From Membranipora membranacea (taxonomy: Eukaryota; Bryozoa; Gymnolaemata; Cheilostomatida; Membraniporidae): a stretch of DNA of 64,000 nucleotides. The translations under genes were made by a program, and so were the position numbers. Of this stretch, positions 1-10,100 are shown piece after piece. The stretch is from assembly GCA_914767715.1 (NCBI GenBank), contig OU612073.1:10912001-10976000 (forward strand). Reading direction: 5' to 3'. The number at the start of each line of letters is the position of its first letter. The first letter of the stretch is position 1. The notes under the pieces were generated by a model. The model was given only the letters and a program-made list of their open reading frames with translations, had not been told where the DNA came from and made no database searches.

Positions 1-710
1 AAGTTGCTACACTAGGAAAATTCCTTTGCAGTGAATGATTTTGAGCATCGTTCTCATCAGTTTTATAGCTGTGCTTGTGAAATTGGAACTATACGCCCAC
101 TTCGGAATTCTGGAAGTCTCTGAAAAATAGGAAGCAGCATTGTCACCGTCAGGGATGTGGTTGAGCCTCGGTTACGTCAGTGTACCGCCCTAAACCGTGG
201 TGGCATCTCACTGGGTGTCGGAGCAAGAATTGTGACAAACTTACGAAATTGTAAATATCAAATATCGGCACTTGGCAGTATGGCTTGACACGATAAAACA
301 ACATTATTTCATAATAAATCAAAACCGTTACTTTCCTAGCACAAAATGTTCAGCGTCGAGCGTGCAGAAAATGATAATCCTAGAATATACTGAACCATTG
401 TCCCAGCAACAGAGGTAACAAATAACTTCTACCGGTACTTGAGTTACGTATTAGATTAATCCTATGCCTTGGCAGTCTGTTTGCGGCTAGCTGAGAATCA
501 AGGCAAATGGATTATAATGTAGAAAGCTCAGAAAAAGTAAACACATAGCTTCGATAATTATCACATCATGAAAGAACCTGTCATGCCAATTAAATAGTAC
601 TTAGTTATGGAAATTCCAAGGATAAAAAAAATTAAAAACCAATTTACAAAATGCAGGCTATCCTAGGCATCCGGTCCTGGCCCATGCTAGGATGGGGTGA
701 GGGGTACATT
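1..710 (-). promoter_or_regulatory. Promoter and upstream region of an off-window NGN paralogue (duplicated block, copy 1)
   Basis: This block is nearly identical, in the same orientation, to 22534-23252, which is the promoter and upstream region of NGN3 on the minus strand. A TATAAAA box read on the minus strand lies at 61-67, in the same place as the NGN3 box at 22596-22602. The start site would fall about 30 bases below it, near position 35, and transcription would leave the window at its left edge. I infer a further NGN family gene just outside the window. Homology stops abruptly at about 708. Confidence 0.65.
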
Positions 711-1009
711 TTTTTATTATTACTTATCTGATGTCACTGGTTAAAACGACAGCTGCTCTATTCTTTTAAATAGGAGAAATGTTTTGCATAAGCTAGTCCA
801 GGATTATTGTTGATGCATTGCACTGTGGAAAAAGACACCATTGAAGTATCATAACCACTAAAAACCGATGATTTTTATCATTTTATATACTATCGGATTA
901 AAAAGAATTATTGACATATTCTGCTTCTTTTTAAAACTTTTTAAGGATAACTTTCGTTCGATGAGAATGTATTTTAAATTCTTACTCTGCAATTTACAGG
1001 TTATCGAGA

Positions 1010-1764
1010 ATGATGTCAATGTATATTCTTAGTCTTACTATTGCTGCCATAATTGTTGCTGGTTTGGCAGCTGAAGGTGGGTGTTTTTCTACTATTAGCA
1101 GCTGTATCATAAGTACGAGTAGAACCAGTTTTTAAAATGAGATATTGAGGAGTGATTAAATAATATGCAACTTGCCAAAAGTTGCGTGGCCTGAATCTGA
1201 AAGTTTATCATACAGTCTTAAATCCGCAAAATTGCCTAGATCAAGATTTGATCAGGGGAGTCCCAAACTCATTGGCTTTATGCAATTGTCCAAGGTCGGA
1301 ATTCCCTCCCCCTGTCACTTGGCAGAGCAAGGTGTCCATACACAAATCCCTTGCTATACTTCTCATCAGATTTGTTATCTCATTCATAGCGCAGATGCAC
1401 TCAGGGAACGAGCAAGCGTTACCTCCCTCATTCTACTATACCCCAACTTTGTTTGAATCTTCTGATTGTTCATAAGTTACTTGTTCCAAAAAGATTTTAA
1501 AACTTGAATTTTTCTTGAAATTACTGTTTTGAAGTCACTACACAATCCCCTGTTGTAGATAAAAATGGATGCTCCAATACAGGAAACAATAATGGCAACT
1601 TTAACAGGGGCGGAGTAAATGGTAATTTCAACAGGGGGTCTAATAATGGCAACAGAAATACAGGAGGCGGTTATAATGGGAACTTTATCGGATGTAAAGG
1701 AAGAAGTAACAGAAACGGCAATTCTGGTGGATTTAAATATGATCTCTCCGGAAACTGGTACTGA
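1010..1764 (+). CDS. NGN1: small secreted Asn/Gly-rich protein (90 aa)
   Basis: Two coding exons: 1010-1076 and 1559-1764, joined in phase 1 with GT..AG borders. The first exon follows a splice acceptor at 998-999, ten bases before the ATG, so a leader exon lies further upstream; I could not place it. The exon-1 peptide is a signal sequence (MMSMYILSLTIAAIIVAGLA). The mature part is made of Asn-Gly-Asn and Asn-Arg-Gly-Gly units and contains two Cys; it ends in SGNWY. The same architecture and a near-identical nucleotide core occur in NGN2 and NGN3. AATAAA follows at 1862. The product is probably a secreted structural, adhesive or antimicrobial peptide; I do not recognise a named family. It is the only family member here on the plus strand and has the shortest repeat. 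Confidence 0.75.
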
Positions 1765-1861
1765 ATTATTAGCTATAATTTAGGTAGTCATTTAAATGTA
1801 TGCGATTTTAATGACCTTTTCCTAAATTATAGATCTTACTACTGCTTGTGTATGAAGTAAT

Positions 1862-1867
1862 AATAAA
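1862..1867 (+). terminator. Polyadenylation signal of NGN1
   Basis: AATAAA lies about 98 bases after the NGN1 stop codon, on the coding strand. Confidence 0.55.
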
Positions 1868-1869
1868 TT

Positions 1870-3150
1870 GTTAAACCTATAATTAAAATTGCTACAACAA
1901 TTTTCAAGCTCTTCCTCACAATCATTATGCTCAACATGCTCCTCACTTTTTAACTTGCCAAACGATTAGCGGTTCTGCATTCCATAGCAAGTTAATTGAG
2001 TAGGTTATGCCCTCTCTAAGCATGAACCGACAACTTCATCTCAATATCGTTAAGTTACAAAAAAATATACCTGACCTGACAAAATCCAAACAAAACCAAG
2101 CAAATAGAGCTCTCCAATATAATAATTGGGGCATATATTCAAAATTGTTTGGTCGACAAGAAAACTGAAAGAGGCAATTTAATATCTCAAGGGAACCACT
2201 GATTTGATGGTGGATTGTTTTCTTGAAGAGTTGTATTGAAATTCCGGCTGTGATTGGTTATTGCACTTAGGCCACGTATTTTTAGCAATGTTTACTCTGT
2301 AAACCTGTACAATTACACGGCTGTGTTGATAATTGCTTGTGTGGTGTTATGTAAGTCCAAAGAAGTAAAAAACTTTCAACTTATAGTTTACACTGTTTTC
2401 AGTGGAGGTTCTGGAGGGGACCTCATAGTGCCTACACTCATCACTCATATCATCAGAGTACAGAAGGGAGCAAACACGAAATTGAGTTAATAATGCACAG
2501 ATATATTCATAGCACCACCAGTTGAGGCAAAGTCGTAACTCTTTGTCATCCATCTCTTGAGGCTGATATGAAAAGAAATTTCCTGTGCTCAGCTCCTTAA
2601 TTACTCCCACCCCGAATACCCTTTGTCACAAGTTTTTCATCCACCCATTCCATCGGTCTGCTAGTTGTGTCCAATGCAGAGTGTACAGGCCCAAATTTGA
2701 GTATGAAATTCAGCGATGACATAAATATGACACTTATCACTCCAGCTTCTCAATGGATCATCATAAGAATTTTGTGTATATGCCCCGACTGAAGTGGGAG
2801 CAATTTCCTATTTTTGGCCCCCTACTCATTTTACATGGCCCTTACTAATAGGATCGGATCACAAAAGTAATTTGTCATGTCATGCAAACATTATCATATA
2901 CTTGTTACGAAACAAGATTGACATGTAATCATCTGTTCACGCTCAGAGAAGGGGCAGACTACTCAATCAACTTGATATGGAACACAAAAGCATTAAGAGT
3001 TTTATTTGCAAGAATAAATACAAGTTGCTTGTTAGGAGTTATGCTTTTGAGCATAGCTGGTAACGACATTGTGTTGTAGAATGGCAATGACAACAATTGA
3101 CATGATGTTCCTCCGAATGTGGCAAACCAAGCTAAACAATGAAAAAAAAC
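1870..3150. other. Intergenic, no gene recognised
   Basis: AT-rich sequence between the converging NGN1 and NGN2 genes. Short open frames here resemble nothing I know and have no conserved counterpart elsewhere in the window. The 3' UTR of NGN2 probably enters from the right; TTTATT motifs around 3165-3250 read as AATAAA on the minus strand. Confidence 0.5.
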
Positions 3151-3304
3151 GGAACTGAAACATATTGTTTATTTGTTTATACTTATATTAACAAGTAAAA
3201 GGAAGACGGTAATTAATGAAAAAGGTGGCAGGTAACAATAAATAAACTTTATACTGTAAACAATAAATTATTGTAATCCGGTATTCTAAGTTTCAGTCAA
3301 TGAT

Positions 3305-4224
3305 TCAGTACCATTTGCGAAAATCATTATGAGATCCGCCAGAATTTCCATTTCCATTACCATTGTACCCTCCACCAGTGTTTCCATTGCCATTGCTGTT
3401 GCCATTATAAGCCCTGCCTCTCCTATTGTCGTTTGCTCTTCCCCCGTTAAAGTTCCCGTTATATCCGCCTCCTGTATTTCTGTTGCCATTATTAGATCCC
3501 CCATTGTAATTACCATTTACTCCGCCCCTGTTAAAGTTCCCGTTGTTAGTTCCAGTATTGTACTGTCCATTTCGGCTGTTTAGTCTTTGATCTACAACAC
3601 AACGTAATGACATCAATATAAAAAATAACAGGCAAAACTCAAAGAATATTTAACCATAGTAGGAACAGGCAAAATCATTATATGAGCCTAAGAACAATTA
3701 ATATTAACAAATCTGTAAAGATAGTCTTGCTTGTTTCTTACCCTGGAATTTAAAAATTTTGTGAGCATTATAGTGTGAAATGCGGTAAAAGACATTTTGC
3801 AATGTCACATGACCTGAGCACAAACGCAAGTGTACAAGTCATTCAGCTTTACGCAGTGATCACCGAGTAGGGCGTTAATGTATATATATATATATATATA
3901 GGTGAAATGTAGGTATGATAAAGTTTTCAAGCAACGTTTTTATATGTGTGAAAGCTTCTTCTACGCTACAAAATTGTCCAACCTAACTTCTAAATTGTAG
4001 AATTTATAGAACTTCATAATCAATTTACTCATGCCAGTGCTCAGGTTGCAGGACCTTACAAGGCCAAGGCATCTTTTTATACAAGGAGTTTACAGTCTCT
4101 CCGTTTTGAAAGTGATCGGATTTGTAATAACACGGAAACGGTACCCACCTTGATAATTGAGGCGTTGTGCTGCCACACCAACAACAATCACCGCAGCAAT
4201 AGTGAGGATGTACATCATCATCAT
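3305..4224 (-). CDS. NGN2: small secreted Asn/Gly-rich protein (120 aa)
   Basis: Minus strand, two coding exons: 4224-4149 and 3591-3305, phase-1 intron with GT..AG ends. The start is the first of four consecutive ATG codons. Exon 1 encodes a signal peptide, MMMMYILTIAAVIVVGVAA, followed by QRLNYQ. Exon 2 encodes QRLNSRNGQ and then a run of Asn/Gly-rich units with scattered Arg, ending NDFRKWY. A splice acceptor at 4230-4229 precedes the ATG by four bases. A leader exon (about 5098-5028) with donor AAAG/GTAAG and a TATA box lies upstream. The 84-base core of exon 2 is almost identical at the nucleotide level to NGN1, but the C-terminal tails differ. No Cys is left in the mature protein. The product should be secreted; its molecular role is unknown. 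Confidence 0.8.
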
Positions 4225-4509
4225 TAACCTGCAATGTGTAGAGTAAAATCAGGATAGCTTCCTTTTATTCTGGTAGTATATACCACAATATGATAACCAT
4301 ATTTTTTTGCCGTTGTTATACCTTAATTGCGACTTTCGCTAATGAAGCATTGTGGCAACTTTGATACTTGTAAGAAGCATGTTTTGTATTGATTTTATAT
4401 AAATAAAACTGTCATGCAATGATATGTACCAACTTCTTTCACTAAGTGAATATTATAATGATTTACTTATTTAAAATTGTTTTCCTATTTGATTAAAATT
4501 GATTAAAAT

Positions 4510-4735
4510 CCGATGACTTGTCACATGTTACATCCCAGAGCATAGGCGGCGAAATTAGTTGCCGTACTAGGGAGGCCGCAATATCTGCGCTAGGTTGCTC
4601 TCGGTTTGCACACCTGGGGGCCAACCAAATCCCAGTAGTCAATGGACCACAGTGGGACTTCGAACCCAAGACCTTCAGCATTTGCATGTTACAGATACGG
4701 CGCTCTAACTAGCTGAGCCACTTCCTACTACTTTT
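4510..4735 (-). repeat. tRNA-derived SINE (minus strand)
   Basis: Read on the minus strand from about 4732, an A-box-like GTGGCTCAGCTAGTTAGAGCG region is followed 40 bases later by a B-box-like GGTTCGAAGTCCC. The arms do not fold into a complete tRNA with paired acceptor ends, so this is a SINE head rather than a tRNA gene. It lies in the NGN2 leader intron. Confidence 0.6.
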
Positions 4736-5027
4736 TTATACAATCTAGAACCTCTTTATGCGGAAGTCAAACTTTTCTCATTACATCTCAAAGAACGGCC
4801 CAGCTTTCATGTTTACAAGACTAATTACTTATGATTTATTTTATTTTTATTTAATCAATTATGTCTACAAATTTTTTTCTCTGATTTTTGTTCTTTTTTG
4901 ACTGCTAATGGAAAACAGTCTTCGAATTATTGCGGCAGTCAATAAAATGTATTTATACAAAAACACCAGTTGAATTACACAAGTGATTAAATAATGGCCA
5001 ATGCCAACACACAAAAGGTCTACTTAC

Positions 5028-5134
5028 CTTTTTTAAAAGACAAGTTTGTCTGAGAAATATATTTCGCACCACACTAGGGAAGCCTTTTCCTTGCAATGAA
5101 TGAATTTTAAACTATATTGAGCTGTCATTTTATA
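5028..5134 (-). promoter_or_regulatory. NGN2 core promoter and noncoding leader exon
   Basis: TATAAAA occurs on the minus strand at 5134-5128. A leader exon runs from the likely start site near 5098 to a GTAAG donor after 5028. The segment aligns with the NGN3 promoter (22505-22602): both share CACTAGG..A and the CCTT(T)GCA(A/G)TGAATGA stretch downstream of the TATA box. Conservation of the box, its spacing and the donor supports true promoter function. Confidence 0.6.
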
Positions 5135-5189
5135 GCACTACATGAGACGAGAGGAAGTTCACCATCCGGATAAAGGATGTGTGTAAAAC

Positions 5190-5665
5190 TTACTATAAGT
5201 AGATATTTATACTTATTTATATAAATGTTTACGGCATTAACCACATGTTCTGCCATCTCTTCCTCGACCAAGCAGGAACTGTTGGGCATTTACATCATGG
5301 TTACATGGATGTGACACTCTAAGGTGATTATCAGCACACAGAGAACGGAGAAAACAATTTGACATCATTAAAACTATAAGTAGTTATTTAAATTTATTCA
5401 TGTATATTTAAATGTTTACGGCATGAACAGCATATTAGTATCTCCGCGGAGACTGTTGGACATTTACATCATGGTTACAAGGATGTGACACTCTAAGGTG
5501 ATTATCAGCACACAGAGAACAGAGAAAACAATTTGACATCATTAAAATACATTTATTATATGTGGAAGCATTAACGAATCCACCCACATACATACTAGGT
5601 GTAGGGGCATTGGTTATATATAAATTTTGTTTGAAGTCAGTATTCAGAAAACAATTTGACATCAT
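5190..5665. repeat. Tandem repeat of about 180 bp upstream of NGN2
   Basis: Two units (about 5192-5371 and 5372-5550) share the stretches GGCATTTACATCATGG / GGACATTTACATCATGG, GGATGTGACACTCTAAGG and AGAACAATTTGACATCATT-like ends. A partial third unit follows, with ACAATTTGACATCATGAAG near 5650. The array lies just beyond the NGN2 promoter. Confidence 0.65.
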
Positions 5666-6047
5666 GAAGATATTTATGGACGCATTACAAACCTTCCCAC
5701 ACACAAACAGGGCATTGAGGATATATATATTATATAAAACTTTTATTGTCAGCAACAATTCATATGGCAGAATATTTTCAAAGTATGAGATATAATATTT
5801 AAATTCTTTTTTCCTTGCAGTGAGTATTCAGCAACTTTGAATAGTCCCGTTGGAATAAGAATGATATTTAATTATTTTTTGCTTTTTTTATACAATACTA
5901 GCTTTGTAAGAACTATTGAAAACACATTCTTTGTCCACATATGAACTAAAGAAAAAAAATAGAAGATTTAGGCTGGCCCTAAGGATAGTTGCAATAAGTG
6001 TCAGAAGATCTTTTTATTGAAAGTAAGCATCCTAGAGAGTGGAGCAA

Positions 6048-7145
6048 TCAGCTAGAAGCAGGATAAGTAAGTAATAAGCCATTGGCAGTGACACTTCCAG
6101 ATAAATCTCCCCTAACAGGTTTTAGACCAAAGCAATTAACCAATATCCTCTCACTAGTTAGGAGGGAGCCTTCTGCAAAGCCCGTGTAGAACATTGTACG
6201 TACAGAGGGCGGGAAGCAGTCGCTGGCTATGTAAATATCAGCATCAGAGAAAAGCTTCAGAGACTCCCAATGTAGTTTATTGCCATCAGTTCCTGGCTTT
6301 GGAACTTGACCGAACCCCTCTGATCCATCAACTCCCCAGTACTTTCGCACAACACAGACTGGTTGCTCCGGAGGTATATCGCAACCTGTGAAGAAAAGTA
6401 ATTTTTAAAGTTAAATTGTGCACGGTTGTAAAGCTGTGCAGAATCAGCCACTAACAGAACAGTGTATTCAAATGCGAATCCTCATTTACACATGGCAAAT
6501 TGATAAGAGCGTAGAATATCAAGAAGATGGTTTTTTTGTTGCTTAGGCTCAGGTGAAGGTGTACAAGAAAACCCCCAAACTTCACTTCCCCTTCAAACTT
6601 GTCAAGAGCAGCCAAAGATGGTCTTTCTTTGAGAGACGACTTTGAGATTGAACAGTAAAACGCCTAGCATGGAAATCATGAGTTCATAGCCTCGATACCC
6701 TCAATTAAAGTAGGCGATTGTGCACGATTGTCTTTACAACTAAAATAGGAGGGCAACTCGCAAGATATGATTGTTATCATCGATAGTCAATGAAGGAGGG
6801 GTTCATACACATACCTAGAACTTGGCAGAGTTGCTGCTGGATATGTTTCACCAATGTCTCACTTGGCACAAGATCTCTAGGAATTTGTTCTCCGATCTCA
6901 TTCGTAAACCTTGAATGGTGTGGCCCATCTAGATCCTGGAACACATTGATATCTCGCTGAGTGTAGGTTGCCAAAATTGTTGCGTAGCCACCTGTCACAG
7001 CAGCATTTCCAAAAGCTATGGTTTGATGTATGGGCATGATGATGATAATAGCTCCTTTGTAAAGTCCATATTCCTCCCACCAGGTGCTAGGATAAGTCAT
7101 GAACACTTTGACTGCAGGGAGAGGATTTGTTTGACTCATTAGGTT
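6048..7145 (-). pseudogene. LAAO2: 5'-truncated L-amino-acid-oxidase-like gene copy
   Basis: Minus strand. Two exons match the 3' half of the complete oxidase at 12655-10101: about 7145-6815 (substrate/FAD region, VFMTYPSTWWEEYGLYKGA through QLCQVLG) and 6385-6048 (CVVRKYWGVDGSEGFGQ, then IYIASDCFPPS, then the helix YTGFAEGSLLTSERIL). The intron is at the same position and phase as in LAAO1. Homology stops at about 7145, in the middle of what is one 824-base exon in LAAO1. The FAD-binding Rossmann N-terminus is absent, and no matching exon is visible up to 10,000. The remaining frame has no stop, so the truncation is recent or the fragment is still selected; I favour a truncated segmental duplicate. 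The flanks at 5815-5980 also match the LAAO1 downstream flank (9905-10030). Confidence 0.75.
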
Positions 7146-7401
7146 TTTCATTAATGAAACATAATAAAATAAATATTAGAGTAGTTTAGTAGTTTAGCTC
7201 CAAATTCATTAATGATCAGCGGTTAATTTTTTGCTCAATTACATGTACCCTAGTCGGTATGGATTTTATACTCAAATGTAGATCCCATATTTTGACCTCT
7301 GCATTGGAAACAGCAAGAAAATCTCTGTAGGCAGTGCATCATGCCCAGATGATTGTTCTCCTGCATTTCAGAGTTTGCCTATAGTGACTGCATTCTACAA
7401 T

Positions 7402-7880
7402 CATGGGTTGCGGACACCTAGCATCCCCCCCCACCCTCCCCCTCCCCCGAGGTTTCTGTCCACAATGCCTTGCCAGCAGAAGGCTATCTTGCCAGCATGA
7501 GGCTGTGTTTCTAGATGTCAGTAAACTTCCTCGCTGCCAGTCAGATTTTTTTCTATTTTATAACAAAAGAAACCAGTGGTGCACATTCCTTTGAATGACA
7601 AACAGGTCTTCAGCTAAAAAACATTATTCAATTGCTGTTTCAGGCCTTCTCTAGCAAAAGAAACATTAACGGTAAGCAGCTTGAACCCACTCCTGCCCGA
7701 CGACCAGCATCTCATTTCTACCCTTCTTGCCTCAAAAGTTCATTGAGCTAGGAGAGAGCTGTATAGTTTCATCACTGGGATGAGTTTTCCTTCACTCTAG
7801 TTTATCTCTATCTCAATCAAAAATAATCATAGCTGGTTTTATTGATTTAATGTTTTAATTTGCTTTAATCAAACATTAAA
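7402..7880. repeat. Diverged repeat, copy 1 (other copy 17266-17735)
   Basis: This shares blocks in order with 17266-17735: a GTTGCGGA / GCTGCGGA start, a CTTGC-AGCxGAAG stretch, TTTCTAGA(T/C)GTCAG, the ACAGGTCTT(C/T)AGCT block and a GGTTTATTGAT(T/C)TAATG end. Short open frames in both copies are coincidental. The element type is not recognised. Confidence 0.6.
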
Positions 7881-7966
7881 ATTGGCATTGCCCACTCTAC
7901 TAAGATGTTTTTGTATAGATACAAAACAAGGCCTATATTGAAAGTATTTAACATCAGTCTTGAGAA

Positions 7967-8290
7967 AACCTACTACAAGGGGTCCCAGCAATGGGCCATG
8001 TAAGGCCAATAACCCTAACACGTACGCTGTGTTTCATAGGGTGGCAATGGTGGATTGGAATGTGCTGTGGGATGAGAGAACACAACTCCGAGTAGTGAAT
8101 AGCGGGCTATCTAATTAGCGCCATCGACCCATTCTTTTTTGGGGATGGTGAGATGGCGCAATTGGTTAGCGCGCTTGCTATTCACTGCCAGGCGATTAGT
8201 GCCGCAGGAGTTGTGGGTTCGAGTCCCACTGGGGGAGCTTTCATTGTTGATTGTTCCAGCCCCCAGCACCCTCGGGTGTATACCTCTCCT
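7967..8290 (+). repeat. tRNA-derived SINE unit, copy A
   Basis: The A box TGGCGCAATTGG (8154 region) and the B box GGTTCGAGTCC (8217 region) are both intact RNA polymerase III promoter motifs. The T stem (GTGGG/CCCAC) pairs perfectly, but the acceptor ends do not pair, so I call a SINE. The unit is identical, base for base as far as I can read, to 8371-8694. Confidence 0.65.
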
Positions 8291-8370
8291 GTGTACTTGT
8301 CTACTGACTGACTCATGGAAAGACATGTGACAGCATGGAAAGACATGCTGACAAGCTGGAAAGACAGCTA
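8291..8370. repeat. Short tandem repeat between SINE copies
   Basis: Three imperfect copies of CATGGAAAGACATG(T/C)TGACA(G/AG)-type units of about 22 bases fill the spacer between the two SINE units. Confidence 0.55.
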
Positions 8371-8694
8371 AACCTACTACAAGGGGTCCCAGCAATGGGC
8401 CATGTAAGGCCAATAACCCTAACACGTACGCTGTGTTTCATAGGGTGGCAATGGTGGATTGGAATGTGCTGTGGGATGAGAGAACACAACTCCGAGTAGT
8501 GAATAGCGGGCTATCTAATTAGCGCCATCGACCCATTCTTTTTTGGGGATGGTGAGATGGCGCAATTGGTTAGCGCGCTTGCTATTCACTGCCAGGCGAT
8601 TAGTGCCGCAGGAGTTGTGGGTTCGAGTCCCACTGGGGGAGCTTTCATTGTTGATTGTTCCAGCCCCCAGCACCCTCGGGTGTATACCTCTCCT
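8371..8694 (+). repeat. tRNA-derived SINE unit, copy B
   Basis: Exact direct repeat of 7967-8290, offset by 404 bases, with the same A and B boxes. It diverges from copy A immediately after CCTCTCCT. Confidence 0.65.
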
Positions 8695-8959
8695 TATCAC
8701 AATTAGGAGCTCTGAGCATGACAATGGCTCTGTTGTGGCCGACCGATTAAGAAGGGGCTTTTACTCAGTGAAACCTGTATATTTACCATTAACCCAGATT
8801 TCCCCACCCTCTTTATATCTTACAACAAAACTTTCATTAGCAGATATGACTTATTAGCATGATAAACAAACAATAATGCAATTGAAATAGACTAAGAAGC
8901 TTTGACCATTTCAAGCACTTTTAGGCAAAAAGGTATTACAGTTTTGGAAAAATGCTGAC

Positions 8960-9080
8960 CACAGGCCATCTGTAGTTGGTGCAAGTCCAGTGGTCGAGTG
9001 CTCCAGTGGTCAAAGCCTTTAACCACTGAGCACTGGATCACTCGACCACTGAACTTGCACCAATTACAGAAGCCCTGTGA
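8960..9080. repeat. Long perfect-type hairpin (inverted repeat)
   Basis: The arm 8970-9000 pairs with 9039-9069 with two mismatches over 31 bases (CTGTAGTTGGTGCAAG... against ...CTTGCACCAATTACAG). Weaker pairing extends outward (CACAGG / CCTGTG). The 38-base loop contains further short pairing (CCAGTG / CACTGG). This could be a small foldback MITE; no coding frame crosses it. Confidence 0.7.
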
Positions 9081-9599
9081 TGCTGACCGATGTTTGGTTC
9101 ATTGTACTGACCCTTCTGAGCTTTTACATTTTATTACATACTTCTGATTGCAACGGTCTAACTTATTAGAACGTTGTCAAAGCAGAACCATCAGGATAAT
9201 ACTTGCTACCAACTCATTCTTTGCCATCTCAACGGGTCGTGAGATTTTGAATATTTCCACTCTGGGTGTTAGAAGGTGGTCAACAGTGCCACTCTAGCCA
9301 AGAACACCTCATTTTACATCCTTAAACTAATTAATTCCTGTAAAATGCTCAATAGAACCTTGCGGCCAGGACGTAGAATAATAAAACTAAAATGCAGGAC
9401 CAACTACAGCAAATCGAGATTTTTAAACAAATTCAATTCATTTAGTAAAGTTTAATATCTATCAATCAATCACATACAATAAAACTTATTCTCCCTACTA
9501 ATTATTATTTTTAATTTTTTTTTCCCGAGGTCAAAAAGCTGTTATTTTAATTTGTTTATAATATGCTTTATATCTATAAAACCCTCAATAAAATGCATA

Positions 9600-9925
9600 A
9601 TAAAAATTGAATAATAACGTTAGAGATACTCGACCATTATGGTTAGGAATTATCTGATCATGCACAGAGAGGGCACAACTATTCTAAGATAACTGCTTTA
9701 ACTGCTAACTTATGACTAACAACACCACGATAGAGCGGTGATACGGAGATAAAATCGGTCAAAGTTTTGAATGCATCATAATGTTATTCAGGATAATAAA
9801 ATTGTACAGTAAATAGGGAAAACAAACTTGACATTTCAAATAACTGAAAACCATAACAAGATAGCCCAAGTAACAAACCACACAGCGGTCAATGACTTAG
9901 TAACCAGTGTGAGATTTTGAATAAT
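9600..9925 (-). repeat. Orphan copy of the NGN3 3' end and 3' flank
   Basis: This aligns with 21020-21370. Shared blocks include GGTTAGGA(A/G)TTATC(T/A)GATCATGCAC, TAACAACACCAC, TTTGAATGCATCA, AAATTGTACAGTAAA(T/A)AGGGAAAACAAACTTGACATT (in pieces) and GACTTAGTAACCAGTGT. The last block encodes the final residues HTGY and stop of an NGN3-like protein on the minus strand. Immediately above it, homology switches to LAAO flanking sequence. It is thus a remnant of an NGN gene fused by rearrangement to the region downstream of LAAO1. Confidence 0.7.
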
Positions 9926-10100
9926 CTCATGGGAATAGGGGTGCGATTTAATTTTATGTTTTTACTATACAATACTAGCTTTAAAAAAATTTGTAGAAAA
10001 CACATTCTTTTAAAAAAGTAGAAGATTAGGTAACTAATAAGCGTTGGTAGTTACACTTCCATCTTTGTCATCTAAAATTATCCCTTTCATCAATACATAT

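Noticed and set aside
3286-3583. Met/Thr/Glu-rich and Ser/Val/Ile-rich ORFs over NGN2 exon 2
   Set aside because: Other-frame readings of the Asn/Gly repeat; the NGN frame has the signal exon, splice sites and paralogues.
4493-4712. Overlapping 64-codon ORFs on both strands
   Set aside because: They fall inside a tRNA-derived SINE.
8139-8240. Functional tRNA gene
   Set aside because: The A and B boxes and T stem are good, but the acceptor stem does not pair and a SINE body follows; the second copy at 8543-8644 is the same.
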